The notes under the pieces were generated by a model that saw only the letters and a list, made by a program, of their open reading frames with translations, did no database searches and was not told where the DNA came from. A stretch of 49,603 nt of DNA, taken from assembly GCA_964610165.1 (NCBI GenBank), contig CAZSUZ010000009.1:1-49603 (forward strand). Direction: 5' to 3'. Each line of letters opens with the position of its first letter. Position 1 is the first letter of the stretch. Positions 8,342-14,625 of this stretch are shown here, in pieces. The stretch is from MFZZ01 sp964610165 (GTDB lineage: Bacteria > Patescibacteriota > Microgenomatia > UBA1406 > GWC2-37-13). A program made the position numbers and the translations under genes.

Positions 8342-8352
8342 TATTATATTTC

Positions 8353-8634
8353 ATGGCTAAGAAAAAAAATCTAAAAAAGATTAATCAAAACAACACGAAA
8401 ATTATAGAAATTAATGACAAATTTCTAAATAAGACAGTCCAAATAACGCTACCTGGCGTGGCTATCTTATTTTTTCAAAGAGCACTACAATTTTCCTTAG
8501 CACATAAAGAGCTGTTTCAACTGGAAACAGACTCTCCCTCTGATGTTATAACTGCTTTATCTTCACTCTCCCAAGACATGCAAGACATACTTGAAGCTGA
8601 AACAGAGCCCCAAAGCAATAGAATAATAAATTGA
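8353..8634 (+). CDS. Hypothetical protein (93 aa)
   Basis: The product begins with a basic N-terminus (MAKKKNLKKINQNN), has a mildly hydrophobic middle (VQITLPGVAILFFQRALQF), and an acidic, Ser-rich C-terminal half. It starts eleven bases after the preceding stop, without an obvious Shine-Dalgarno site, and ends just before the promoter-like element at 8637. No family was recognised. Confidence 0.65.
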   Translation: MAKKKNLKKINQNNTKIIEINDKFLNKTVQITLPGVAILFFQRALQFSLAHKELFQLETDSPSDVITALSSLSQDMQDILEAETEPQSNRIIN

Positions 8635-8636
8635 AC

Positions 8637-8780
8637 TTGAAATTTCAAAATTAGTACTATATAGTATTACTATAGGGTGGGTAAAAATGGAAAGTTTTTC
8701 AGTATTAAAATAATAATATCCTTGTGCTATAAGTTTCGTTAATATCTTTCCCCATAGGAAGCTACCTAATAAAAGTTACT
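8637..8780 (+). promoter_or_regulatory. Intergenic region with plus-strand copy of the TTGA-N-TTAGT promoter-like motif
   Basis: This gene-free gap holds TTGAAA at 8637-8642 and TTAGT at 8651-8655 (eight bases apart), then CTATATAG and ACTATAGGG. It is the only plus-strand member of the motif family found nine times on the minus strand. A weak inverted repeat (TTCC near 8750, GGAA near 8758) precedes the next gene. No open frame longer than a few codons is supported here. Confidence 0.45.
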
Positions 8781-8993
8781 ATGAGCTTCCAAACGGGATA
8801 CATGGATAGAAAATGCCTTCAGTGTGGCAAATCATTAATTAAAAGGAAGTTTGAAAGTAAGAAGCGCTTTGGGAAAAAAAAGTTTTGTTCTTCTGACTGT
8901 TCTCATATTTATATGAAAGAACATAAGATGGGTTGGTGGTCTACAGAAAGTAAGGAAAAAGATTATTACCCTGAAGACTACACATGGTTATAA
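8781..8993 (+). CDS. Small zinc-finger protein (70 aa)
   Basis: The protein has a treble-clef-like pattern, CLQCGKSL ... KKFCSSDCSHIY, with four cysteines spaced CxxC-x(18)-CxxxC, typical of small phage nucleic-acid-binding or HNH-related zinc fingers. The HNH catalytic residues themselves are not visible. Its 3' end overlaps the RusA start by ten bases, so the two are coupled. Role in recombination is a guess from context. Confidence 0.6.
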   Translation: MSFQTGYMDRKCLQCGKSLIKRKFESKKRFGKKKFCSSDCSHIYMKEHKMGWWSTESKEKDYYPEDYTWL

Positions 8994-9361
8994 CAGTTGT
9001 CTTGCCAAAGCCGCCAAGCACAAACCATATTTATGGTTATACTTCTCGTGGTGGTTTTGCTAGATCTTACATTACAAAAAAAGGACAAGAATGGTTCGCA
9101 GAAGCAACTTATTTGATACGGTCACAAACTTCAAAATATCCTTCATTTAAGGAAACTGATAAACTAGAAGTATACATTAAACTATACACTGCGTATGGAA
9201 ATGATGTTGATAATATCAACAAGCCAATACTTGATGCTCTTGCAAAACATGCAAATTTAATTCCAAATGATGTACAAGTACACAAACTAACAACAGAGAA
9301 ATTTCACTGTAAAAAAGACGAACAGAAAGTAGAAGTAGCAATCTCAATATATGATTGCTAA
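8984..9361 (+). CDS. rusA: RusA-type Holliday junction resolvase
   Basis: The 125-residue protein matches RusA in length and motifs: PKPPSTNHIYG at the N-terminus and GNDVDNINKPILDAL with Asp74, Asp76 and Lys80, then NDVQVH with Asp96. These correspond to the E. coli RusA catalytic residues Asp70, Asp72, Lys76 and Asp91. It cleaves four-way junctions, which fits the nuclease and SSB upstream. It is the last gene of the plus-strand run. Confidence 0.93.
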   Translation: MVITVVLPKPPSTNHIYGYTSRGGFARSYITKKGQEWFAEATYLIRSQTSKYPSFKETDKLEVYIKLYTAYGNDVDNINKPILDALAKHANLIPNDVQVHKLTTEKFHCKKDEQKVEVAISIYDC

Positions 9362-9383
9362 TTATTTATAAATATAGTATACT
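9355..9383 (+). promoter_or_regulatory. Candidate promoter for a small RNA
   Basis: TTGCTA at 9355-9360, a 17-base spacer and TATACT at 9378-9383 overlap the last codons of rusA. The expected start near 9390 is exactly where a long terminal stem begins. The -35 match is imperfect. Confidence 0.5.
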
Positions 9384-9389
9384 GTAGTA

Positions 9390-9469
9390 TAAGCTAGATA
9401 ATTAGGACCTACGTCAAAGTTCACACTGCGGCGCTCAATCAATCCAATTCCTGATTTCTAGCTTTTTTT
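9390..9469 (+). ncRNA. Structured small RNA and/or intrinsic terminator
   Basis: AAGCTAGA (9391-9398) pairs with TCTAGCTT (9457-9464), and AATTAGG (9400-9406) pairs with CCTGATT (9450-9456), giving about 15 base pairs with one bulge. The stem closes a 43-base loop and is followed directly by a seven-T run. This ends plus-strand transcription at the convergent junction. The large, GC-richer loop (containing CTGCGGCGC) is not typical of a plain terminator, so with the promoter at 9355 it may be an 80-base small RNA. Confidence 0.55.
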
Positions 9470-9755
9470 ATTTGAACATGTTTTTTAATTCTTCAGACAT
9501 TTCTTTCATTTCACGATCTAAATTTTTCATTTCTTTATCTAGATGTTTTATTGCTTCTTTAACCTTATTGTAATCTGGATCTCCTGGATAAACCCTTTTA
9601 TTATTATAGTAATATTTCCCATTAATAACAGATGTATTTGTATCAATTGGATAAAAAGTTTTTTGTGTAGATTTTTGTTCTTTATTAATATGTTTTGATA
9701 AAAAAGAATCAAGTGCAGAGTTTATTTTTTTAAATAGATTAAGAGGAGAAATCAT
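9468..9755 (-). CDS. Hypothetical coiled-coil protein (95 aa)
   Basis: The product has a basic N-terminus and a C-terminal amphipathic coiled coil (KHLDKEMKNLDREMKEMSEELKNM). The middle is tyrosine-rich (INGKYYYNNKRVYPGDPDYN). It ends at the terminator shared with the plus-strand operon and lies two bases from the HD gene, so it is the last gene of that minus-strand unit. No family was recognised. Confidence 0.65.
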   Translation of the reverse strand: MISPLNLFKKINSALDSFLSKHINKEQKSTQKTFYPIDTNTSVINGKYYYNNKRVYPGDPDYNKVKEAIKHLDKEMKNLDREMKEMSEELKNMFK

Positions 9756-9757
9756 TT

Positions 9758-10360
9758 TTATTCTTTTACTTCTAATGATTCATGAAGTTCAGCCATTTCA
9801 TCTGCTAATATTAAAACTTTAAGGAGTGGACATTCATTCATTGCTTGTCTAAAAGGAAGTCCACTTGGATAATTAAAATGCGTTCCTCCATCAAACGCAG
9901 CCATATGCCAACGTATTGCAATCATTTCTTCTGGTGTTAAATCAATATGCCTTACAGCTTGTATCACAGATCTTTCCCCATGTCCTAATGGAAGCTTATC
10001 TTCAACTTTCCAAACTGATTTTTTGCGCCATTGATTTGTTTCATCTTTCCATTTCTTATCCCATTCTTCACCCAGATAATAGTAATTTGTCTTACAGAGA
10101 TCATGAAGTAAACAGGAAAGTATGATACTATCATCAGAAATATTCACATTCAATTCTTTATTAACTAAACGTCCATATTTGAGAACATTTAAAGAATGTT
10201 GGGTTAACCCACCTTCAACACATAAATGAAACTTAGTAGAAGCAGGACAAGTTTTAAAATCTGTTTCTTCTATATATTTTATTAAACTATCAATTCCATC
10301 TCGTTTAACCTTTTGTAGTTCTGATTTTAGTTCTGTCCAATTTTGTTCTATGTTTATCAT
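9758..10360 (-). CDS. HD-domain phosphohydrolase
   Basis: The 200-residue protein has the HD superfamily metal ligands in order: GGLTQHSLNV (His55), LLHDLCK (His86-Asp87), GHGERS (His127) and IRWHMAAFDG (His152). It most resembles phage and phage-derived HD hydrolases acting on nucleotides. The exact substrate cannot be read from the sequence; a nucleotide pool role would fit with the NAD and recombination genes nearby. Confidence 0.85.
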   Translation of the reverse strand: MINIEQNWTELKSELQKVKRDGIDSLIKYIEETDFKTCPASTKFHLCVEGGLTQHSLNVLKYGRLVNKELNVNISDDSIILSCLLHDLCKTNYYYLGEEWDKKWKDETNQWRKKSVWKVEDKLPLGHGERSVIQAVRHIDLTPEEMIAIRWHMAAFDGGTHFNYPSGLPFRQAMNECPLLKVLILADEMAELHESLEVKE

Positions 10361-10369
10361 ATTGTTTTT

Positions 10370-10996
10370 CTAGTTATCCTTAATCGTACTTTTTTCATAA
10401 AAATTAGCAAATTCAACAACTTCCTGCCAACATTTTGGATCAAAATAGAACTTCTCAGCTTTTTCTCCTGGAGAATAGAGAATATATTTAAGAGTATTCT
10501 CATCAGTTTTTCCACAACGAGAACAAGGCTTTACCACTGTTGTTCCGTTCTTTATTTTCTCATCATCTATTTGTTGTTTTAACCGACGAACAGACAGGTG
10601 ATCATCAACTGATTTATTAATCCAATCAAACCTGTTATTAGTTAAAAACTTACCTTCTTCTTCATTATATTCATCAGCAAAAGACGCTTGAAAATGATGT
10701 GTAAAAGAAGCAACGGGATTTCTTTTTTCTGGAGGAAAAGCACGAGCTGTTCTTATGTAGTTTACGATTGTACCTCGTGGCTGACCAATATCTTCACTTA
10801 ATTTATATGTTCCTGTTAAACTCAATTTAGTTGACATATCCAACAACAGGTCAGCTTTAATCCAAGAAACAGCCACAGAAGCCTCTTCGAGTCGTATGTA
10901 ATAATCTAAATAATCTTCGTAAGTTTCGAAGTTTTTAAGTATGCCTTTATCAATTCCCAATGGTTCTTGTTTAACGATCTGCCCTTCTTCACTCAT
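10370..10996 (-). CDS. Putative DNA-binding regulator with CxxC zinc knuckle
   Basis: The 208-residue protein has a helical core with a helix-turn-helix-like stretch (KLSEDIGQPRGTIVNYIRTAR, about 62-82) reminiscent of ParB/replication regulators. A further segment (SVRRLKQQIDDEK) and a C-terminal zinc site (PCSRCGKT with a later Cys in FDPKCWQE) follow. It sits directly under a near-consensus promoter, and its start codon lies only eight bases from the -10 box. Regulatory function is inferred from the HTH and its position upstream of the HD gene. Confidence 0.65.
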   Translation of the reverse strand: MSEEGQIVKQEPLGIDKGILKNFETYEDYLDYYIRLEEASVAVSWIKADLLLDMSTKLSLTGTYKLSEDIGQPRGTIVNYIRTARAFPPEKRNPVASFTHHFQASFADEYNEEEGKFLTNNRFDWINKSVDDHLSVRRLKQQIDDEKIKNGTTVVKPCSRCGKTDENTLKYILYSPGEKAEKFYFDPKCWQEVVEFANFYEKSTIKDN

Positions 10997-11004
10997 AGGT
11001 GGAT

Positions 11005-11033
11005 ATTATACCAAATAGATAATCGATTGTCAA
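11005..11033 (-). promoter_or_regulatory. Consensus sigma70 promoter for the 10370-10996 gene
   Basis: On the minus strand TTGACA (11033-11028), a 17-base spacer and TATAAT (11010-11005) match the consensus perfectly. The ATG at 10996 starts nine bases beyond the -10 box, so the message is probably leaderless. It lies between the tRNA array and the gene, giving that gene independent control. Confidence 0.85.
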
Positions 11034-11035
11034 TG

Positions 11036-11107
11036 TAGACATACTTGGAATCGAACCAAGGATAACGACTTTATAAGAGTCGTGCCGTGCCACTTGGCGA
11101 TATGTCT
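11036..11107 (-). tRNA. tRNA-Ile(UAU)
   Basis: The acceptor stem AGACATA/TATGTCT pairs fully. The anticodon stem CGACT/AGTCG encloses the loop CTTATAA, giving anticodon UAU, which reads AUA. The T arm is CTTGG-TTCGATT-CCAAG. Bacteria normally read AUA with a CAU anticodon modified to lysidine, so a UAU form is rare. CCA is not encoded. Confidence 0.9.
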
Positions 11108-11220
11108 TGAAAGTTGGAGGTCGCCATGCTCATCGTATGTTTTTTATCAGACGTGGTTATTCTGTTACGGGGGCGACCCATAAAACACCAGCAGTAGAGG
11201 CTTTCTGACTTTCAACTTTG
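11108..11220 (-). other. Spacer with two nested inverted repeats inside the tRNA array
   Basis: An outer seven-base repeat (TTGAAAG at 11107-11113 and CTTTCAA at 11209-11215) surrounds an inner one (GGTCGCC at 11119-11125 and GGCGACC at 11172-11178). The inner stem has the length and composition of a tRNA acceptor stem. The enclosed 46 bases are too short and lack a T loop, so this is not a working tRNA. It could be a decayed tRNA or a processing hairpin. Confidence 0.45.
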
Positions 11221-11292
11221 TAGGTAAGGATAGAATTGAACTATCGATCTCTTCTTTATCAGAGAAGTGTCTTGCCATTCGACTACATACCT
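11221..11292 (-). tRNA. tRNA-Ile(GAU)
   Basis: The acceptor AGGTATG/CTTACCT pairs with one T-T mismatch. The anticodon stem CTTCT/AGAAG holds the loop CTGATAA, so the anticodon is GAU (AUC/AUU). The T arm GATAG-TTCAATT-CTATC is regular. It lies five bases from the following tRNA-Cys gene. Confidence 0.9.
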
Positions 11293-11297
11293 ATATG

Positions 11298-11369
11298 AGA
11301 CCCATAACAGAATTGAACTGTTGCATAGCTGTTTTGCAGACAGCCGTGTTTCCACTTCACCAACGGGTC
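11298..11369 (-). tRNA. tRNA-Cys(GCA)
   Basis: The acceptor GACCCGT/ATGGGTC, anticodon stem GCTGT/ACAGC with loop CTGCAAA (anticodon GCA), and T arm AACAG-TTCAATT-CTGTT are all present. The discriminator is U, as expected for cysteine tRNA. Its 5' end overlaps the stop codon of the 11368-11652 coding gene by two bases. Confidence 0.92.
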
Positions 11370-11652
11370 ATACTAATTCTTCTAATTTTTCACTTAAAGT
11401 ATTTTGTTCTGGTTTGTTTAAATGATCAATAATTTCATTGATCTTATCTATTACATTTTGTTGACCAATTGAAGTAAGAACTTCATGGTCTTTTAGCCAA
11501 TCTTGTTTTCCATTTGGATATAGCGCGTCCCACTTAACTTCAGCCTTTTCTCTACTAGCACCCGCATCAATCATTTTTTCAAGAAATTTTATTCGGGATT
11601 TACTATAATCTTCGTCTGTTGCGTCAAGTAAATTTATGTCTAGCTTTTTCAT
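11368..11652 (-). CDS. Hypothetical protein between tRNA genes (94 aa)
   Basis: I chose the start at 11652 (MKKLDINLLDATDEDY) because the longer frame to 11712 would run into the tRNA-Ser gene. The product is acidic and helical, with SKSRIKFLEKMIDAG and a C-terminal leucine-rich coil (VIDKINEIIDHLNKPEQN). The stop overlaps tRNA-Cys. Coding genes embedded in phage tRNA arrays are common; no family was recognised. Confidence 0.6.
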   Translation of the reverse strand: MKKLDINLLDATDEDYSKSRIKFLEKMIDAGASREKAEVKWDALYPNGKQDWLKDHEVLTSIGQQNVIDKINEIIDHLNKPEQNTLSEKLEELV

Positions 11653-11662
11653 ATAATTAATG

Positions 11663-11744
11663 CGGAGAGCAGAGGAATCGAACCTCTCTGACCCGAAGGT
11701 CACGGTTTTCAAGACCGTTGGAACCCAGTATCCTTTAGCAATCC
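11663..11744 (-). tRNA. tRNA-Ser(UGA)
   Basis: This is a class II tRNA: anticodon stem ACGGT/ACCGT with loop CTTGAAA (anticodon UGA, codon UCA), a long variable arm GACC-TTCG-GGTC, and T arm AGAGG-TTCGATT-CCTCT. The acceptor GGATTGC/GCTCTCC has two internal mismatches, which may need editing or reflect decay. The discriminator is G, as in other serine tRNAs. Confidence 0.85.
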
Positions 11745-11875
11745 TAAATTATTGACCTACACTTAGATAGTGATCATCTATCAATTTATCGATCCTTTAT
11801 GTTCAGACGTCTGAACTACCATTTCTTTTAAGAGTGGCTGTATCGGTCATAGAGCATCCTCGTTACGGATGATAT

Positions 11876-11952
11876 TGGAGCGAATAGCGAGATTCGAACT
11901 CGCGAACGTCCTCTTTGGAAAAGAGGCAGTCTGGCCGCTGACTTATATTCGC
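11876..11952 (-). tRNA. tRNA-Gly(UCC), CCA encoded
   Basis: The acceptor GCGAATA/TATTCGC is followed by discriminator U and an encoded CCA. The anticodon stem CCTCT/AGAGG holds the loop TTTCCAA (anticodon UCC, codon GGA). The T arm is GCGAG-TTCGAAT-CTCGC. It is the only tRNA in the array where CCA is written in the DNA. The gene-free 131 bases between it and tRNA-Ser contain a 16-base perfect palindrome at 11801-11816 and nothing else recognisable. Confidence 0.9.
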
Positions 11953-11955
11953 TGG

Positions 11956-12028
11956 TCAGTGTAGTAAGACTCGAACTTACGACCACCCGAGTCCAAGTCG
12001 GGCATTCTTCCATCTGAACTATACACTG
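11956..12028 (-). tRNA. tRNA-Pro(UGG)
   Basis: The acceptor CAGTGTA/TACACTG starts with C1-G72, as expected for proline. The anticodon stem CCCGA/TCGGG encloses CTTGGAC (anticodon UGG, codon CCA). The T arm is GTAAG-TTCGAGT-CTTAC. It is three bases from tRNA-Gly. Confidence 0.92.
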
Positions 12029-12033
12029 TTTTG

Positions 12034-12244
12034 CTCCGATTTCCCGTTGTCACGGAGCTTATCCCTATCTTTGAATTATTCAGGATGAGGTTTTCTTTTC
12101 AAAGCGTCTATCGGTAAAGATTGACGTAAGTACCACTACCTCTCAAGTTCTTTTTTTGAAGCCTGATTCCCATCTTACCAATGAAAAATCTTACGATAAT
12201 TATGATACAAGTTGGAACCTACCTCTTCAAAGGACTAACTCTAG
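12034..12244 (-). other. Gene-free spacer in the tRNA array with one hairpin
   Basis: A six-base stem (GCTCCG at 12033-12038, CGGAGC at 12053-12058) lies just upstream of tRNA-Pro and may be a processing signal. The remaining 180 bases hold no coding frame, T loop or other tRNA signature that I can support. On the minus strand the region lies within the transcript started at 12369. Confidence 0.4.
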
Positions 12245-12333
12245 CGGAAAATATTGGATTCGAACCAATGAGAGACGAGTTTACGCTCTGCTGATTTAGC
12301 AAACCAGCTGGGATAACCACTCCCTAATCTTCC
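12245..12333 (-). tRNA. tRNA-Ser(GCU)
   Basis: The acceptor GGAAGAT/ATTTTCC, anticodon stem CTGGT/ATCAG with loop TTGCTAA (anticodon GCU, codons AGC/AGU), a long variable arm and T arm ATTGG-TTCGAAT-CCAAT are all visible. The discriminator is G. It is the first gene of the array, about eight bases downstream of the promoter's -10 box. Confidence 0.9.
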
Positions 12334-12340
12334 TCATATT

Positions 12341-12369
12341 AAAATACCACACGAAGCTGAAAAAGTCAA
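12341..12369 (-). promoter_or_regulatory. Promoter of the tRNA array
   Basis: On the minus strand TTGACT (12369-12364), a 17-base spacer and TATTTT (12346-12341) place the start next to the 5' end of tRNA-Ser(GCU). This would drive the seven tRNAs and the embedded 94-residue protein. Confidence 0.7.
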
Positions 12370-12377
12370 CTAGAGAA

Positions 12378-12572
12378 TTATGATACGAATTTTTTTGTAA
12401 GATCAATAGCAGAGCTAAGAAGAGCAGAATAAGCTGCACCCAAAGCAAACTCCATTGAACCACCATTTTGTAGAGCTGTTAAGAAAGCCAAAAGGGTTGG
12501 AGTAGCAAACAACAATGTGTTCATGCCCCATTTCTTCATGTCTTGCTTATTAAGCGTGTATTTTTGTGACAT
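12378..12572 (-). CDS. Putative holin (64 aa)
   Basis: The short protein has a charged N-terminus (SQKYTLNKQDMKKWG) and two hydrophobic stretches (MNTLLFATPTLLAFLTAL and MEFALGAAYSALLSSAI) separated by a short polar turn, ending in a basic tail (TKKF). Size, two helices and the position three bases from the amidase gene point to a holin that releases the endolysin across the inner membrane. Holin families are too diverse to name one here. Confidence 0.7.
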   Translation of the reverse strand: MSQKYTLNKQDMKKWGMNTLLFATPTLLAFLTALQNGGSMEFALGAAYSALLSSAIDLTKKFVS

Positions 12573-12575
12573 AGG

Positions 12576-13562
12576 TTATTTATTAACTGGTAATAATTGG
12601 TAAATTCTTTTTGAAAGCTCAGTTAATAATTTATCTACTGGAGCTGTTGTATAAGAAGTTTTTTCTAGTATAGCTATTTGATTTTTATACTTTGTTTCTA
12701 TCTCATTCCATTTTGTTTTTCTTTCTTCCAAATACTTTATTTGACTCTCTAATTCGGGTAGATTTTTAAGTTGTTCCTGTAATCCAACAACCCTCTTCTC
12801 TTTTTCTAGCAGAGTATCCTCTAGAGTGCTAACAGTGTCATTAAGTTTAGATATTGCCCTATTATTTTTATCAATAAGTTCATTAAGAGATAAAACAGTT
12901 TTAGTTTTTTCTTCTAATTCTCTTTTAATTCCATCTTTTTCTGAAGTAATTTCTCCTAACACTTTTCTTAAATCTTTTTCAGTTTCTATTTGACTCAATA
13001 TCTGTGCTTTATATTGGGAGCAACTGTCTCCGTCTCCGCCTGCTTCTTCATTAATAAAATCATAAGCCCCACCTTTTTCTCTGTATTTTTTAACCTTCCA
13101 AAAAAACGTATCACCAGGACAAGCAGTTGCTAGTCTTTCGCGATGTCCATATACATTTTGCTGTGCTGCTGGGAATTGTGGATTTTGAGTACACAACCAA
13201 TCAAGAAGTTCTTTTAATGATTTTAACTGTTCAATTGTTGGATATTCATTATGAGGAGAATGAAAATAACCATCAAGACACACACCAATGCTGTCCCAGT
13301 TATGTCCATCATGCCATGTAACATCTTCAAAATTATTTACTTGGTATATGTTGCCTGATTTAGGGATAAAAAAATGATATGCAAAACCTGGCCATCCTTG
13401 ACCAACATGAGTATTATAGACTCTTTTAAGAGCTGTTCCGTCGTCATCTACTTGTGTGCTTGCTGTGTGATGAATGGTGATTGTTTCAATACCACTTGTT
13501 GCTCTTTGATACCATCCTCTTCCTGGCTGGATATATTGGTGAATTTTATTTATTATGTTCAT
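12576..13562 (-). CDS. Endolysin: N-acetylmuramoyl-L-alanine amidase (Amidase_2) with coiled-coil tail
   Basis: Residues about 15-160 form an Amidase_2/PGRP domain. Zinc ligands are His31 or His32 (ITIHHTAS), His140 (YGHRERLATACPGD) and Cys148. The intervening YHFFIP and WHDGHNW segments are also typical. It cuts the bond between MurNAc and L-alanine in peptidoglycan. Residues about 185-300 are a long heptad-rich coiled coil (REL..KTKTVLSLNELIDKN), unusual for an endolysin, which normally carries a wall-binding domain there. It lies directly upstream of the holin in the same unit. Confidence 0.92.
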   Translation of the reverse strand: MNIINKIHQYIQPGRGWYQRATSGIETITIHHTASTQVDDDGTALKRVYNTHVGQGWPGFAYHFFIPKSGNIYQVNNFEDVTWHDGHNWDSIGVCLDGYFHSPHNEYPTIEQLKSLKELLDWLCTQNPQFPAAQQNVYGHRERLATACPGDTFFWKVKKYREKGGAYDFINEEAGGDGDSCSQYKAQILSQIETEKDLRKVLGEITSEKDGIKRELEEKTKTVLSLNELIDKNNRAISKLNDTVSTLEDTLLEKEKRVVGLQEQLKNLPELESQIKYLEERKTKWNEIETKYKNQIAILEKTSYTTAPVDKLLTELSKRIYQLLPVNK

Positions 13563-13743
13563 TGATTATTTCATTTCGCACAACTTCTAAATCTAACTTG
13601 CTTAAACCGTTTGGATCACCTTCAAGCTTTTTCTTTCCTAAAATGACATTTTTAGAAATTGACTGCAAGGTTCCAAAGTCAACAATAGAATATGCATTGA
13701 CTAATTCTTTTTCTTGTTTTTTAAATACAACAAAATATTTCAT
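13546..13743 (-). CDS. Small hypothetical protein (65 aa)
   Basis: The frame starts a few bases after a TATATATAT tract and the promoter-like element at 13747-13781. It overlaps the amidase start by 17 bases, suggesting coupling. The product (MKYFVVFKKQEKELVNAYS) is basic at the N-terminus with a short beta-type opening; no motif was recognised. No Shine-Dalgarno site is visible. Confidence 0.6.
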   Translation of the reverse strand: MKYFVVFKKQEKELVNAYSIVDFGTLQSISKNVILGKKKLEGDPNGLSKLDLEVVRNEIINEHNK

Positions 13744-13746
13744 ATA

Positions 13747-13781
13747 TATAAATGGTATGTGACTAATTTTTCAAAAGTCAA
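13747..13781 (-). promoter_or_regulatory. TTGACT-N9-TTAGT promoter-like element before the lysis genes
   Basis: On the minus strand TTGACT (13781-13776), nine bases, and TTAGT (13766-13762) are followed by CACATACCAT and TATATATATG, the last containing the start codon of the next gene. It is almost identical over about 30 bases to the copy at 38243-38280. No hairpins follow in this copy. Confidence 0.6.
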
Positions 13782-13786
13782 GCTAA

Positions 13787-14623
13787 TTAATAATGACTTC
13801 TCCACTCAGGTGTTGCCATAATAAAATCTGCATAAGAATCAAAATTATTATTAGCTCTTTGTGCATATGTTTTTGGATCACCCGCATATCCTGCTTGTTC
13901 CAAAGCCCTCACAAAAGCAACAGGGTCATCTCTCAAACCATAAGCATTAGCAAATCTCTGCTGATGTTGTGGGCTGGCATATCTATCATATTGTCCTGAT
14001 ATAAAACGTGCAAAAGCTTCTATTCCTTCTTCTGGTGTGTCATATCTAAATGCCGCATCAGGATTACTATCAAATGCCGCTATGTTGTAAAAGTTATTTC
14101 TATCAGCACCCAATCCTTGTCCTCTTCCCTCTGCTGCATACATCCCCATACCAACAGATCGAGGAATATTATATTTGTCAAATATTGGGAAAGCTATTTC
14201 TTCAAATGAACCTGGTGCAGGTGTAGGAGTTGCGGTTGGTTTTTTAACCTGTTTAATAGGAATTCTTTTTTTAGCTGGCGCAACTTTTATTTTGTTTTGA
14301 GGTTTAAAAGGTCCCAGCGGACGATTAAAATTTTGTTCATAATCTCTTTCTGGTGACATTGTGTGTTCGGGATTTGTTTTTAGATTTCCGTATGGATTAG
14401 CTCTGTCTGCCGCTATTCCACGAAGACCTAACAACTTTCCACCTTGTACTGGCCCGCGAAGGTTTTGTGCAGGTGGAGCATTTTCAGGAACAGGACTTCT
14501 ATAGGTTTGTGGCAGATTTACTCCAAACGTTTTGCCCCATTGCCGCATATTTTCATATCCTGGCTGTTTTGCCACATTGTTTTTAACTGAACTTATTAGC
14601 GATTCTAATGCTGATTTTTCCAT
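13787..14623 (-). CDS. Virion-associated glucosaminidase-like (GH73) protein
   Basis: Residues about 140-278 resemble the FlgJ/GH73 endo-beta-N-acetylglucosaminidase fold: a candidate catalytic Glu165 in AAEGRGQG, NNFYNIAAFD (the 'NLFGIK' position) and FRYDTPEEGIEAFARFI. The N-terminal half is disordered and Pro/Lys-rich and contains KRIPIKQVKKP (119-129), nearly the same as RIPIRQVKPP in the 1625-residue protein. The first residues MEKSALESL match an N-terminal motif shared with the next two genes. It probably degrades peptidoglycan during DNA entry and not at lysis, given its virion-gene neighbours. Confidence 0.75.
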   Translation of the reverse strand: MEKSALESLISSVKNNVAKQPGYENMRQWGKTFGVNLPQTYRSPVPENAPPAQNLRGPVQGGKLLGLRGIAADRANPYGNLKTNPEHTMSPERDYEQNFNRPLGPFKPQNKIKVAPAKKRIPIKQVKKPTATPTPAPGSFEEIAFPIFDKYNIPRSVGMGMYAAEGRGQGLGADRNNFYNIAAFDSNPDAAFRYDTPEEGIEAFARFISGQYDRYASPQHQQRFANAYGLRDDPVAFVRALEQAGYAGDPKTYAQRANNNFDSYADFIMATPEWRSHY

Positions 14624-14625
14624 AA

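Noticed and set aside
8655..8680. T7-like promoter (ACTATAGGG)
   Set aside because: Only the last nine bases match; the upstream recognition half matches at chance level, and no single-subunit RNA polymerase gene is in the window. It is better explained by the TTAGT motif family.
11113..11180. An eighth tRNA gene
   Set aside because: The acceptor-like stem encloses only 46 bases, with no T loop and no clear anticodon arm.
11828..12013. Minus-strand frame of 61 codons over the tRNA-Gly and tRNA-Pro genes
   Set aside because: It reads through two complete tRNA genes, so the coding potential is incidental.
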